Source: Acidobacteria bacterium UBA823 (lineage in GTDB: Bacteria; Acidobacteriota; Vicinamibacteria; Vicinamibacterales; UBA823). From it: a DNA stretch of 6,864 nucleotides. Positions 1 to 6,535 of this stretch are shown one piece after another; position 1 is the stretch's first letter; every line of letters begins with the position of its first letter. The DNA lies in NCBI GenBank assembly GCA_002296225.1, contig DBHR01000103.1, forward strand, positions 1,278 to 8,141. The letters are read 5' to 3'. A model generated the notes under the pieces. It had not been told where the DNA came from and made no database searches. It saw only the letters and a list, made by a program, of their open reading frames with translations. A program made the translations under genes and the position numbers.

Positions 1-884
1 AAGGTATTTGAGCAGTGAATCGGGCCGAGCTTCCGGTTGCCGATGAAGGCGGCCTTTCCGTTTCCCTGACGCAGACTTAGGTGCACGTGGCAGCTCGACC
101 CGGCTTGGTCATCCGCATATTTCGCCATGAATGTGACACTCATCCCGAGCGAATCGGCAAGCTCCTTGAGACATTGTTTGAAGATGACGTGCCGATCTGC
201 CATCTCGAGCACATGGGCGTATTGGATGTTTAGTTCGTGCTGTCCTAGACCCCACTCACCTTTGGAATTCTCCACCGGCACGCCGGATCGTGTGAGATGC
301 CGCCGCGCTGGCTGGTTGAATCGTTCGACCCGTGTACCCTGCAGGACGTGGTAATCCTCGATGTACCAGCCGGCTTCCCGCAAGTCAGCATAATTCTGCG
401 TGTGTGCGTCACGGTAGCTGCTCTCGAAGATGTAGTACTCGAGTTCTGACGCGCCCAGGACTTCGAAGCCTGCGGCGGCGGCGGCTTGTACCTGCGTTTG
501 AAGGATCGTCCGGGGAGCTTGGTCTACGGGTGCCTCAGTATTCTCGTGTCGGAGACCGCAGATCACGAGTGCCGTCTTCTCGAGCCAGCTCGCCACCCGA
601 AGCGTCGGCAGATCCGGTGCCATGTGAAAATCGCCGTACCCTCGCTCCCAGTTCGCCAGCCGGTATCCTGTAACTGGGGTCATTTCCATGTCCACGGTCA
701 GGAGGTAGTCGCAGCAGTGCGTGCCGTGCGTAGCGGCGCACTCCAGAAAGAACGCTGCATCGAAACGTTTCCCCATCAGCCGACCGTAGAGATCGGTGAA
801 TGCGATCAACACCGTATCGATTTCGTCGTTCTTGACCAACGCAGCAAGCTGTTTCAGTGTGAGGAATCCTTTAGGTGGGAGCAT
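1..884 (-). CDS. Glutamine synthetase family protein (gamma-glutamyl ligase), C-terminus cut by window edge
   Basis: The frame is open from ATG 884 to the left edge (294 codons). Family members are usually about 440-460 residues, so roughly the last third is missing. The N-terminal beta-grasp region shows FTDLYGRLMGKR (residues 29-40). The catalytic part shows the metal-binding pair SELEYY (E147, E149), then GEWGLGQHELNI (E210, E217), then GSSCHVHLSL (H266, H268), which matches the conserved GS histidine motif. The family condenses glutamate with ammonia or an amine using ATP, in the cytoplasm. The ENSKGEWG and GSSCHVHLS forms resemble GlnA-like and PuuA-like ligases more than classical GlnA, so the acceptor may be an amine rather than ammonia (inference). 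A ribosome site GAGGA (893-897) lies 8 bases before the ATG. The start is 15 bases past the stop of the upstream peptidase gene, indicating co-transcription. The family call is firm; the substrate is unknown. Confidence 0.93.
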   Translation of the reverse strand, partial: MLPPKGFLTLKQLAALVKNDEIDTVLIAFTDLYGRLMGKRFDAAFFLECAATHGTHCCDYLLTVDMEMTPVTGYRLANWERGYGDFHMAPDLPTLRVASWLEKTALVICGLRHENTEAPVDQAPRTILQTQVQAAAAAGFEVLGASELEYYIFESSYRDAHTQNYADLREAGWYIEDYHVLQGTRVERFNQPARRHLTRSGVPVENSKGEWGLGQHELNIQYAHVLEMADRHVIFKQCLKELADSLGMSVTFMAKYADDQAGSSCHVHLSLRQGNGKAAFIGNRKLGPIHCSNT

Positions 885-899
885 ACAAATAGTCCTCGA

Positions 900-3530
900 T
901 CACTTAATCGAATTCGTTGCTCGATAGAGCACCGCGTTGAACAGGATACGGAACGAGCTAAAGGGCTGCCCACGCCACTGCGGTCTGAAGCCAAGAAGCA
1001 CAACATGTCCGTTGCCGTGTCGCACATCGACGGCCGCAGCGCGGTCGTGCAGGTAATCTTCACCGAGCAGGTATCCTGATAGTAATGGCGATCCGGTTGA
1101 GGCATACCGCGCGAGGATGTCGCCTTCGAAGCCGTCCAGCGTGGTGAACGCGGGGCTTCGGCTGAAGAACACTGCACTCTGTGGTGCCATGCCCGCCGTG
1201 ACTGGATGCAAGGTGTCGATTTCGATCTCGAGGAGTGAACCACCAGCAAAGAACTCCCTCCGTGACAGTCCAGCGATCACATTCCTCACAGGCAGGTGCA
1301 GTGCCTCAATGGCGAAGTCGCTTGCACTGTTCAGGCAAACGAGCGTTCCACCATCGCGGACGAACCGGTCGAGCGCGCGGACGCCCTCTAGGCCGATTCC
1401 ACCGGTGTAGCGCGGGGGCACGACACCGTCCGCGAATCCCTCAATGATTGGAGTGCGCCCAGGGTCAGTCAGGACGATGACGTCGTATCGCGTGCCGAGA
1501 GCACCTGATCGGATGTCGACGTTCCGTATGTTCGTGAAGTTAAATTCGAAACGCTCAAGCACCCAGCGCGTCCAGCCTTCATCCATGCTTGGTGCCCACG
1601 GACGGTGAAGACCGATCGCTGGCGGTGAGAGCGGAGCCCCTGACGGTGACGCGGCCGTCGCGCTGAGACGGAGGTCGGTCATAGTTTCGCGCGCGTCGCG
1701 ACTGAGTTGAGAGAGGATGAAAGTTGCCCCCGAATCGTCTTGGCGCAACCGAACCTGTCCGCCCGATCGCCATGTTCGGTTGATAGCGCGGTAGGTGTTG
1801 AGGTGAGCCGCGTCAAGGGCAAAGGGGCCGTTGTTGGGGATGCCACCAGCGGTCGGGATGAGGCCGGCGGCCACGGAGTTCGTATCGAATCCCACACCGG
1901 GGACGCTGTCGAACGGCGCGGCATCCTTGCCTGTTTCACCGTCACGCCAATCGACCACAGGACCTTCTACGAGGGTCATAGCTGACCGCACCGCATCCGT
2001 GAGCGGAGAGCGTGCCTCAATCACGCGAACCTCCATTTGCTTCGGCAGCGTCCAGCCTGCAGCATCGTAGGGTTGGTCGAGTGGGCCATCGGGAAATTCG
2101 CGAAGGTCTGGATAGGTCTGAACCTCCAGCACCTGGCGCACTAGCTCGGCGAACTCTTGGTTCATCGGAATGACCCACGTGCCGGGGTCATAGGCTATTT
2201 CTTCGAAAGTGACGGCGGCTCGAAGCTCGTGGACTTGAATGCCGTTGAAGGCCAGTCGGCGGAGCAGTTCCACTGGTGCCATCGGGTCGCGCTGCGTGCG
2301 GGGTACGAAGTATGCGAACGGCGGCTCGGACTCATATTTCGCGATCGTGTCGCGCCCGGCCTGATACCGGTTGTAGAGCAAGTCGTCCTTGTATTTGGCA
2401 GCAAAATCCAGCACTGAGAGCGACGCGGTTTCCATATACTCGACCGCGTCGCGAAGTCGCCACCATCCGCCCCGCCACGGACTTGGGTAGAGCGATTCGG
2501 AGCGTAGCGTGCGCCGCCGTTCGGGAAAGTCCTGGACCGTGTAGAAGTGGGGCGTGGCGTATCGGTAGAGCGCCGTTTCCGTCCAGAACGATGCGCGGTT
2601 CTGCAGCATGGGCAGGTAGTCGACATATCCGGGATACCAGGCATCGTAGCCGGTACCCATGTGGGTGGCGCCAATCTGACCGCGTTCTTCCAGTCCCTGC
2701 GCCATGAGCATGCCGATCGTGTTGACCGTGCGCGACATCAGGGGGTGCACCCGTAATCCGATTGGTTCGGCGAACGGTGGGAGCCAGATCCGCGTGGGAA
2801 ACGGCGAGGTTTGGTGCTGCGTGTACACGATCTGCGGCTCCCAGTACTGTAGGGTCCTTGCGATGACGCGAGACTCGATCATGTTGAGCATGTAGGCATC
2901 ACGGTTGTTATCGTGGCCGACATACTTCTGATAGAGCGCGGTCAACGGTGCGATTTCATAGGGTGTGGCGACATTGGACTGATACCAGGCAGCCACCATG
3001 TTCTGACCGTCAGGATTCAAGGTGGGCCAGAGCATGAAGATTACGTTGTCGAGAATCGCCTGAATTTCCAGGTCGTCGGTGCCCGTGAGCAGGTCGTAGG
3101 CCAACTGCATCGTGTGTTGGGCCGTAGCGACCTCAGTGGAGTGAACGCCGCCGTCGATGTGCACGATCGCCTTGCCCTCGCGCGCTAGCGCTCGAGCCTC
3201 GTCGTTGGTCAGGCCCTGCGGGTGCGCTAGCCGATGTGCGATCTTCCGATAGCGTTCGAGGTTCGCGAGGTTGTCCGAGGACGAAATGAGCGCCAGATAA
3301 AAGGGGCGTCCGAAAGATGTTTCGCCGACGTGGACCAGTGTCAATTGGTCGGTGGCCGCGTCGAGCCGTTCGAAGTAAGCGATCGAGTCGTCATACGAAG
3401 CCAGGTGAAAATCGGCGCCGACGCTAAATCCAAGTACGGACTCGGGCGTCGGAACCTGCGCAACCACCGGGACTGTCCACGCCATCAGTCCCAGCGCACA
3501 ACCCCACACAGACAGCACTCGTGTCGTCAC
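900..3530 (-). CDS. Secreted M14-family zinc carboxypeptidase-like protein with C-terminal amidotransferase-like region
   Basis: Numbered from the preferred GTG at 3530 (876 residues). Residues 1-25 form a signal peptide (VTTRVLSVWGCALGLMAW, cleavage near VVA-Q), so the protein is exported. The M14 domain spans about 35-390. It shows the zinc motif GGVHSTE (H130, E133), NPDG (172-175), HDNNRD with the substrate-binding arginine R210, the third zinc ligand in YTQHQT (H239), and a likely catalytic glutamate in FWTETAL (E318). It should hydrolyse peptide or related amide bonds outside the cytoplasm. The long C-terminal part (about 680-870) contains DVIVLTDPG, a helix-rich DRFVRDGGTLVCLNSAS and HGNGHVVLLGFRPQWRGQ. 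This resembles the GATase-like fold found at the end of large bacterial M14 proteins and is probably non-catalytic. GTG 3530 is preferred because GAGGAG lies 6 bases upstream and the signal peptide starts there. An in-frame ATG at 3572 would add 14 charged residues ahead of it. The glutamine-synthetase-like gene follows in the same transcript. Confidence 0.93.
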   Translation of the reverse strand: MTTRVLSVWGCALGLMAWTVPVVAQVPTPESVLGFSVGADFHLASYDDSIAYFERLDAATDQLTLVHVGETSFGRPFYLALISSSDNLANLERYRKIAHRLAHPQGLTNDEARALAREGKAIVHIDGGVHSTEVATAQHTMQLAYDLLTGTDDLEIQAILDNVIFMLWPTLNPDGQNMVAAWYQSNVATPYEIAPLTALYQKYVGHDNNRDAYMLNMIESRVIARTLQYWEPQIVYTQHQTSPFPTRIWLPPFAEPIGLRVHPLMSRTVNTIGMLMAQGLEERGQIGATHMGTGYDAWYPGYVDYLPMLQNRASFWTETALYRYATPHFYTVQDFPERRRTLRSESLYPSPWRGGWWRLRDAVEYMETASLSVLDFAAKYKDDLLYNRYQAGRDTIAKYESEPPFAYFVPRTQRDPMAPVELLRRLAFNGIQVHELRAAVTFEEIAYDPGTWVIPMNQEFAELVRQVLEVQTYPDLREFPDGPLDQPYDAAGWTLPKQMEVRVIEARSPLTDAVRSAMTLVEGPVVDWRDGETGKDAAPFDSVPGVGFDTNSVAAGLIPTAGGIPNNGPFALDAAHLNTYRAINRTWRSGGQVRLRQDDSGATFILSQLSRDARETMTDLRLSATAASPSGAPLSPPAIGLHRPWAPSMDEGWTRWVLERFEFNFTNIRNVDIRSGALGTRYDVIVLTDPGRTPIIEGFADGVVPPRYTGGIGLEGVRALDRFVRDGGTLVCLNSASDFAIEALHLPVRNVIAGLSRREFFAGGSLLEIEIDTLHPVTAGMAPQSAVFFSRSPAFTTLDGFEGDILARYASTGSPLLSGYLLGEDYLHDRAAAVDVRHGNGHVVLLGFRPQWRGQPFSSFRILFNAVLYRATNSIK

Positions 3531-3539
3531 GGTAGACTC

Positions 3540-3555
3540 CTCGGATTTGTCCGAG
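3540..3555 (-). promoter_or_regulatory. Small hairpin touching the ribosome site of the M14 gene
   Basis: On the minus strand CTCGGA-CAAA-TCCGAG forms a perfect 6-bp stem with a 4-base loop. The last GAG of the stem is the first half of the GAGGAG ribosome site that precedes GTG 3530. No T-run follows, so it is not an intrinsic terminator for the tRNA. It could hide part of the ribosome site or protect the processed 5' end after tRNA maturation. The structure is visible in the sequence; the role is a guess. Confidence 0.35.
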
Positions 3556-3585
3556 CGGTTGCCCCACCTCATTTGCCCGGAACGA

Positions 3586-3662
3586 TGGTGCGCCCGGCAG
3601 GATTCGAACCTGCGACCCTCGGCTTAGAAGGCCGATGCTCTATCCAGCTGAGCTACGGGCGC
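3586..3662 (-). tRNA. tRNA-Arg, anticodon UCU (reads AGA), CCA encoded
   Basis: Read on the minus strand, the cloverleaf is complete. The acceptor stem is GCGCCCG/CGGGCGC. The D arm is GCTC/GAGC around AGCTGGATA. The anticodon stem is TCGGC/GCCGA with loop CTTCTAA, so the anticodon is TCT. The variable loop is the usual 5 bases, and the T arm is GCAGG/CCTGC with loop TTCGAAT. The discriminator is A, and the next three bases are CCA, so the mature 3' end is encoded. All stems pair perfectly. The body is 74 bases, 77 with CCA. The M14 peptidase gene starts 55 bases after the 3' end on the same strand, so the two could share a primary transcript. Confidence 0.97.
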
Positions 3663-3678
3663 GTATTTTGCACTCGTG

Positions 3679-3708
3679 ATCTTACAGGGGTCGGCCGAAT
3701 ACTGCCAT
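3679..3708 (-). promoter_or_regulatory. Possible promoter for tRNA-Arg
   Basis: On the minus strand TAAGAT (3684-3679) lies 16 bases before the tRNA 5' end, and ATGGCA (3708-3703) lies 18 bases further upstream. Each matches the sigma-70 hexamers TATAAT and TTGACA at four of six positions. The placement is right for a tRNA gene with a short 5' leader, but the matches are weak. Confidence 0.25.
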
Positions 3709-3795
3709 GTAGTGCTTTCACTAATTAGATATGGGCTGCGGTGAGGAGTTCGCGGCGGCGTGTGCCATAATCCGCCGAGACGGAGGAACTCTTCA

Positions 3796-4608
3796 GTGCG
3801 TTCTAGTCCTGTTGCGGCCGCGATGAGCGGCCACGCCTGCCGCGTTGACCGGCGTCGTTTCTTGGAGCGAATGGTGCTTGGTGTTGGACTAGCAGCGAGC
3901 TGGCCGCCGGTGTTTTCTGAGGGATTCTCAGGTGAGGATATGAAAGGACAAGCTCGTTCAGAGGATGCCAGAATCGTTGTTTTTCAAGGCGATTCGGTAA
4001 CCGACGTCGGCCGGAACCGTGAGCAGCTGGGCCCCAACGACCCCGCTGGTCTCGGTGCGGGATACGCGAGCATGGCTACGGGCCAACTGCTCGGGAACGC
4101 TCCCGACAGCCGGTGGCAGTGCTACAACCGTGGGGTGAGTGGTGACAAGGTTCACCAGTTGGCGGCCCGCTGGCAGGTCGACTGCCTTGACCTGCGGCCA
4201 GACGTTCTCAGTATTCTCATCGGCGTAAACGATTTTTGGCACACGTTGAGCTCTGGATATGACGGGACGGTAGCGACCTACGAACGGGACTACCGAGCGT
4301 TACTGGACCGGACCCGAGGGGTGTTGCCCGACGTTGCCCTGGTCATCGGCGAGCCGTTTGCTGTCACGGGTGGCACGGCGCTGAACGACGCGTGGTATCC
4401 GGCCTACGCTGATTATCGCGCGGCGGCCAAGCGGGTGGCGGAAGACTACGGCGCGGTGTGGATCCCGTATCAGTCGATCTTCGATGACGCGTTGGTGCGG
4501 GCGCCGGTGGAGCATTGGTGCCCGGATGGCGTGCATCCCGCGCCGGCTGGTAACTACCTCATGGCTCAGGCTTGGCTCGACGCGTTCCGTGCCGTACTCG
4601 TGGCGTAG
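3796..4608 (+). CDS. Tat-exported SGNH/GDSL-family esterase
   Basis: The protein is 270 residues from the chosen start. A twin-arginine signal is clear (DRRRFLERMVLGVGLAAS, RRR at 19-21), so it is probably folded in the cytoplasm and exported by Tat. All four SGNH blocks are present: GDS with nucleophile S67 in FQGDSVTDVGR, the block II glycine in NRGVSGD (G113), GVND with N145, and DGVHP with D244 and H247 completing the triad. Such enzymes hydrolyse ester bonds, as lipases, carbohydrate acetylesterases or thioesterases. The D-x-GR and GAGYA pattern after the serine fits bacterial lysophospholipase L1-like or acetylesterase-like members, but the substrate cannot be read. GTG 3796 is chosen because GGAGG (3782-3786) lies 9 bases upstream. 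GTG 3760 (preceded by GAGGAG at 3743-3748, 11 bases away) and ATG 3823 are alternatives, and all keep the Tat motif. The acetyltransferase gene follows after 99 bases. Confidence 0.92.
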   Translation: MRSSPVAAAMSGHACRVDRRRFLERMVLGVGLAASWPPVFSEGFSGEDMKGQARSEDARIVVFQGDSVTDVGRNREQLGPNDPAGLGAGYASMATGQLLGNAPDSRWQCYNRGVSGDKVHQLAARWQVDCLDLRPDVLSILIGVNDFWHTLSSGYDGTVATYERDYRALLDRTRGVLPDVALVIGEPFAVTGGTALNDAWYPAYADYRAAAKRVAEDYGAVWIPYQSIFDDALVRAPVEHWCPDGVHPAPAGNYLMAQAWLDAFRAVLVA

Positions 4609-4707
4609 CCTAGGCGCACGGCGTCTTCGGTCCCGACACGATTGGGTTGTTGATTCATCGCAGCGGGGAGGCCTCCGGGTCCGGCTGAGCCTAGAGGACA
4701 TCTACCG

Positions 4708-5226
4708 ATGGTAACCATTCGACCAGAGCGGGACGAGGATCACTGCGCGGTCTTCGAAGTAAATGAGGAGGTGTTTGCGACCGACGCGGAGGCGCGGCTG
4801 GTGGAGGAACTCCGTCAGAAAGTGGGTCCGGTCATCTCATGGGTGGTTGAGGTAGACGGTGCCATTGTTGGTCATATCTTTTTTTCACCGGTGACTATCG
4901 GAGACAAGGGTGGAGGTGTTCGCACGATGGGCCTCGCGCCGATGGCTGTGCGAGAGAAGTTCCAGCGGCAAGGTCTTGGTCGGCAACTCGTGGAGCAGGG
5001 CCTCGACGCCTGTCAGAAAGCCGGCGCGGAGCTCGTGTTCGTCCTTGGCGATCCTGACTATTACCCGAAGTTCGGCTTTCAGCCCGTTGCCCCATTTGGC
5101 CTGCACTATGCTGACCCGAAACTCGACGTCTGCTTTTTCGTGAAAGAACTGAAAGTCGGCGCGCTTCAGAGTGTGTCAGGGGCCGTCGCCTACCACCCAC
5201 TGTTCGATCGCGCGTTTCAGCGTTGA
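4708..5226 (+). CDS. GNAT-family N-acetyltransferase, YhbS-like
   Basis: This is a cytoplasmic GNAT acetyltransferase of 172 residues, a normal single-domain length. It opens with MVTIRPERDEDHCAVFEVNE, the usual beta1-alpha1 of GNAT proteins. The acetyl-CoA site is GLAPMAV (75-81) followed by the motif A loop QRQGLG (86-91), which binds the pyrophosphate. The block VLGDPDYYPKFGF (112-124) is typical of the YhbS branch, whose natural acceptors are mostly unknown. The ribosome site AGAGGA (4693-4698) sits 9 bases before ATG 4708. The gene is 99 bases downstream of the SGNH esterase on the same strand, so co-transcription is possible, with no functional link evident. It converges with the secreted-protein gene ending at 5362. 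Confidence 0.93.
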   Translation: MVTIRPERDEDHCAVFEVNEEVFATDAEARLVEELRQKVGPVISWVVEVDGAIVGHIFFSPVTIGDKGGGVRTMGLAPMAVREKFQRQGLGRQLVEQGLDACQKAGAELVFVLGDPDYYPKFGFQPVAPFGLHYADPKLDVCFFVKELKVGALQSVSGAVAYHPLFDRAFQR

Positions 5227-5345
5227 CGGGCCGGAGAGGGCGCCAGTTCAGTGTTCTGTTTCTGGTTTCAGATTGGCTCTGTGTAGCCACGAACGCACTG
5301 TCAGCGTGACTGCTTTCAGACAGGCCCGTCTAATAGCGAAAGCCC

Positions 5346-5371
5346 TGAGAGACTCGGTGCGCTATCTCTCA
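5346..5371. repeat. Perfect 7-bp inverted repeat at convergent gene ends
   Basis: TGAGAGA (5346-5352) and TCTCTCA (5365-5371) are exact reverse complements separated by 12 bases. The right arm lies inside the end of the minus-strand gene and the loop includes its stop codon. No T-run follows on either strand, so it is not a standard intrinsic terminator. It may be a transcript-end hairpin shared by the two convergent genes. The remaining 5227-5345 gap shows nothing else. Confidence 0.3.
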
Positions 5372-5850
5372 TTCGCTGCCTGATACGCTGAGGCGAGCAT
5401 CTCCAGCTGATGCTGCAGGGCGTTGCGGACGTAGTCCTGAAGGCCTTCGGCGTCGCTGACCTCGAGCGACTGAGCGTACCAAGTCGCGGCCATTACGGTC
5501 TCACTGTTGGCCAGCCTTGCTGGCTGGAAGACTTGTAGCATGAGGCTGACTACGTAGCCGTCAGAGATCCTTGCGGGATTTAGGGCGACCGACAGATAGG
5601 CGCTGGCATCGGTGTCCTCGCCTTGCAACAGTTGGAGATCCAGGAGGTCGAGCCTTTGCTCGACGGTGTTCCGGACGTAGTCGGCATCCACCCCACGTCG
5701 GGCAGCACTGGGGTTACGGGCCATCGTGACCTCGACTCGCAGGGCCTCGAGATTTTTCAGAGAATCCTGGGGCGTGCTCACTTGGGCCACTGCCAGGGCT
5801 GGCCCCAGCAGCGTGCCAAGGATTCCAATCGCAATGATCCAACGTTGCAT
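5362..5850 (-). CDS. Secreted protein of unknown function with duplicated DYVRN motif
   Basis: This is a 162-residue protein not assigned to a named family. Residues 1-22 are a classical signal peptide (MQRWIIAIGILGTLLGPALA, likely cut after AVA), so it should be periplasmic or secreted. The mature part has an early strand LEALRVEVTM, a helix DYVRNTVEQRLDLL (58-71), a central beta region with AYLSVALN and VVSLMLQVFQPARL, the motif AATWYAQSLEV, and a final helix DYVRNALQHQLEML (139-152). The order of elements recalls small exported proteins with an xTW motif before a C-terminal helix ending in YxxAN, whose function is not known. ATG 5850 is chosen because AGAGGAG lies 5 bases upstream and the signal peptide starts there. 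An in-frame ATG at 5970 would add 40 residues with no secretion logic. It appears monocistronic. Confidence 0.8.
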   Translation of the reverse strand: MQRWIIAIGILGTLLGPALAVAQVSTPQDSLKNLEALRVEVTMARNPSAARRGVDADYVRNTVEQRLDLLDLQLLQGEDTDASAYLSVALNPARISDGYVVSLMLQVFQPARLANSETVMAATWYAQSLEVSDAEGLQDYVRNALQHQLEMLASAYQAANER

Positions 5851-6064
5851 CCCGGCTCCTCTCTCGATGTGTCTGGACGGCGTGTTCCCGTGACGACGTT
5901 CCAAAATGGATATTATGCTTCTGCGATGGACCAATGGGCGGCCGGGTGGCATTAGGGCACGGCGATGCACGACAAGAGTGGCCAGCCGGATCGAAGGACG
6001 CCACCCATAATAATGACACCGACCCTTATAGCCGAGAACGGGTTTCGCCGAGAAACTCAGTAGC

Positions 6065-6078
6065 GGCCGACAACGGCC
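6065..6078 (+). promoter_or_regulatory. Hairpin in the 5' leader of the 61-residue gene
   Basis: GGCCG-ACAA-CGGCC is a perfect 5-bp stem with a 4-base loop, ending 27 bases before the GAGGAGG ribosome site. It may stabilise the leader. The rest of the 5851-6116 interval shows no supported gene. It must contain the divergent promoters of the two flanking genes, but no convincing hexamer pair was found. Confidence 0.25.
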
Positions 6079-6116
6079 TTGCGCTCGGGTCGCAACGCCA
6101 ATCTTGAGGAGGCTTT

Positions 6117-6302
6117 ATGAAGGACGCTACATCCCATCCGATCACGCTGGACTCGGACAAGGTCAAGTTTTTGGAGGAGATGGTCAAGCAGCACAGGCTC
6201 TCAGACATGGGCAAAGCCGTCCGCTGCTTGATTGACTATGCGCGATCCGAGCCAGGCCGTCAGGCGGATATTTTCACTGAATTCAGGTGCCACGACTGTT
6301 AA
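6117..6302 (+). CDS. Small protein, probable ribbon-helix-helix fold with C-terminal CxxC
   Basis: A 61-residue protein with a very strong ribosome site, GAGGAGG (6106-6112), 4 bases before the ATG, and tandem stops TAA-TAG. This supports a real, translated gene. The pattern is a short strand (HPITLD, 7-12), helix A (SDKVKFLEEMVKQHR, 13-27), a turn (LSD) and helix B (MGKAVRCLIDYARSE, 31-45). This spacing matches ribbon-helix-helix DNA-binding proteins, which bind as dimers through the strand. The tail carries FRCHDC (C58, C61, H59), and another cysteine lies in helix B (C37), so a metal or redox site is possible. No toxin partner overlaps it, which argues against an ordinary antitoxin pair. 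The fold is inferred from pattern only. It could instead be a small adaptor protein. Confidence 0.75.
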   Translation: MKDATSHPITLDSDKVKFLEEMVKQHRLSDMGKAVRCLIDYARSEPGRQADIFTEFRCHDC

Positions 6303-6345
6303 TAGTATTTGTAATAATTATAGAATTGTAAGAATTATAAATTTG
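6303..6345 (+). promoter_or_regulatory. AT-rich promoter-like island upstream of the ilvD leader
   Basis: This segment is almost entirely A and T, in sharp contrast to the GC-rich surroundings. It contains two TTGTAA copies (6309-6314, 6326-6331), TAGAAT (6321-6326) and TATAAA (6336-6341). TAGAAT and TATAAA are each good -10 matches, but neither has a well-placed -35 box at 16-18 bases. It is the likely promoter or an UP-type element for the leader RNA and ilvD. The exact start site cannot be read. Confidence 0.45.
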
Positions 6346-6393
6346 CCTACTAGATAGGTAGCGTTGTAGTCTGGGGCGTTGGCCGTGCTCCAG

Positions 6394-6507
6394 ATGGGGC
6401 AGACTTCGATGCTTCACGCTATCGCCAAAATTGTCTGGTTACGACGCGTCGCGGTCGCATTGCGGTGGTTCCTCGTCGAGCGGGACGCCGCGTACGGGAT
6501 GATTTAG
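6394..6507 (+). CDS. Possible 37-residue leader peptide of ilvD
   Basis: ATG 6394 opens a 37-codon frame ending in TAG at 6505-6507. An internal ATG at 6409 would give 32 residues. The part from 6409 (MLHAIAKIVWLRRVAVALRW and onward) has 11 Ile, Leu or Val among 32 residues. These residues are scattered, not in the tight runs typical of known ilv leader peptides. The last codons GGG-ATG-ATT overlap the proposed antiterminator arm, so a ribosome reaching the stop would block it and favour the terminator. No good ribosome site precedes either ATG; only GGGG at 6396-6399 precedes the second. It could be a chance ORF or a small hydrophobic protein. Confidence 0.25.
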   Translation: MGQTSMLHAIAKIVWLRRVAVALRWFLVERDAAYGMI

Positions 6508-6535
6508 CCGCTGCCCAGATGAAGTGAACGATGGA

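Noticed and set aside
486..1079. 197-codon plus-strand ORF over the ligase and peptidase genes
   Set aside because: It is antisense to two clear genes with family motifs, has no recognisable domain and no ribosome site of note. It is a frame shadow.
3586..3662. tRNA gene as an attachment site for an integrated element
   Set aside because: No integrase, no repeat of the tRNA 3' end and no cargo genes are seen in the window.
4300..4701. 133-codon minus-strand ORF
   Set aside because: It lies mostly antisense to the SGNH esterase, is arginine-rich with low complexity as expected from a GC-rich shadow frame, and has no domain.
4609..4707. CCTAGGC and GCCTAG inverted copies and the GGAGGCCTCC palindrome between the esterase and acetyltransferase genes
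   Set aside because: They are short and loosely spaced with no T-run, so they are compatible with chance in GC-rich DNA.
5964..6062. Short plus-strand ORF of 32 codons between the secreted protein and the 61-residue gene
   Set aside because: It has no ribosome site and no recognisable composition or context. A chance frame is more likely.
6117..6302. Antitoxin of a toxin-antitoxin pair
   Set aside because: No overlapping or adjacent toxin gene exists. The next 90 bases are an AT-rich non-coding stretch and a leader for ilvD.
6460..6472. TGCGGTGGTTCCTCG resembles the T-box consensus around GGTGGNACCGCG
   Set aside because: It differs at conserved positions, lies about 65 bases before the terminator rather than next to its 5' arm, and no Stem I specifier region was recognised. 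It also falls within the small ORF and hairpin already described.
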